5,964 nt of DNA from an uncultured Brachyspira sp. (GTDB taxonomy: Bacteria; Spirochaetota; Brachyspiria; Brachyspirales; Brachyspiraceae): the NCBI RefSeq assembly GCF_949287625.1, contig NZ_CASEGO010000138.1:1-5964 (forward strand), given 5' to 3'. Below, piece by piece: positions 5,830 to 5,964 of this stretch. Positions within the stretch are counted from its first letter, which is position 1. Each line of letters begins with the position of its first letter. The notes beneath the pieces were generated by a model. The model did no database searches. It worked only from the letters and a program-made list of their open reading frames with translations, and was not told where the DNA came from. Position numbers and translations under genes: made by a program.

Positions 5830-5851
5830 GGGAAAAAGTTGAATAAAAAAA

Positions 5852-5903
5852 TTGACAAACTTAAAAATTTTCAGTATATACCTAAACAAATATAATTTGT
5901 CAA
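5852..5903. promoter_or_regulatory. Element E: imperfect 52-bp palindrome with divergent promoters
   Basis: TTGACA at 5852-5857 (plus) and 5903-5898 (minus) each lie 17 bp from TATATA at 5875-5880. Seventeen of 26 arm pairs match. The left half is identical to that of element A (5846-5881 equals 56-91, 36 nt). The right half is nearly identical to element C, so E is a mosaic of the two half types. The leftward promoter would read through the GC-rich block towards argF; the rightward one leads out of the window. Confidence 0.65.
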
Positions 5904-5937
5904 ATTTTAGTTATTTATAAATGTAATTATAATTTAT
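5876..5937 (+). repeat. Right copy of the 62-bp direct repeat flanking the arg operon
   Basis: It matches 1242-1303 at 61 of 62 positions and in the same orientation. It comprises the right half of element E plus its downstream flank, including TAAATGTAATTATAA (5918-5932), the complement of the upstream motif seen at element B. Beyond it, 5938-5964 is featureless AT-rich DNA. Confidence 0.85.
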
Positions 5938-5964
5938 TTGTAACATAATATATTTTTATTAATT

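Noticed and set aside
5610..5858. Open reading frame of 82 codons on the minus strand
   Set aside because: It overlaps the previous frame in the same repeat, has no convincing ribosome binding site, and its C-terminal half is simply the translation of the GC-rich hairpin module.
1..5964. CRISPR array, tRNA/rRNA genes, integrase or transposase
   Set aside because: None seen. The repeats are not regularly spaced with unique spacers, no cloverleaf or rRNA sequence was recognised, and no open frame resembles a recombinase.

Overview
The window is very AT-rich and gene-sparse between its operons. It looks like the chromosome of a low-GC spirochaete, most likely Brachyspira. This is inference from four things: base composition, a small lipoprotein with a loose lipobox next to its LEA14-like paralogue, the style of the arginine genes, and short GC-rich hairpin repeats that stand out from the AT-rich background. 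A Clostridium- or Fusobacterium-like host cannot be excluded without a database search.

Layout. The first 34 bases are the 5' end of a leftward gene whose eleven visible residues resemble the N-terminus of acyl-CoA dehydrogenases. Rightward from 276 come two LEA14/WHy-like paralogues: 276-677, with no signal peptide, and 740-1231, a lipoprotein. Bases 1232-1786 hold no gene but carry a promoter-like repeat, GC-rich hairpin modules and a bidirectional terminator. Bases 1787-5434 are a leftward operon, argF-argG-argH. It encodes the last three steps of arginine synthesis: ornithine to citrulline to argininosuccinate to arginine plus fumarate. Bases 5435-5964 are non-coding and hold a second set of the same repeats.

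The most interesting structure is a family of 52-bp elements at 62-113, 192-243, 1218-1269, 5538-5589 and 5852-5903. A complete element has TTGACA at each end facing inward, exactly 17 bp from a shared, self-complementary central TATATA. Each therefore reads as two back-to-back sigma70-type promoters sharing one -10 box. The copy at 62-113 is a perfect 52-bp palindrome. The copy at 5538-5589 keeps 21 of 26 arm pairs even though its arm sequence differs from the first, so both arms have changed together. Copies lie immediately upstream of all three apparent transcription starts: the acyl-CoA dehydrogenase-like gene, the LEA14-like pair and argF. This suggests a reusable promoter/operator cassette and perhaps a common regulator.

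The arginine operon is also bracketed by repeats in both orientations: a 62-bp direct repeat (61 of 62 identical) and a roughly 150-bp GC-rich inverted repeat. Recombination between these could in principle delete or invert it.
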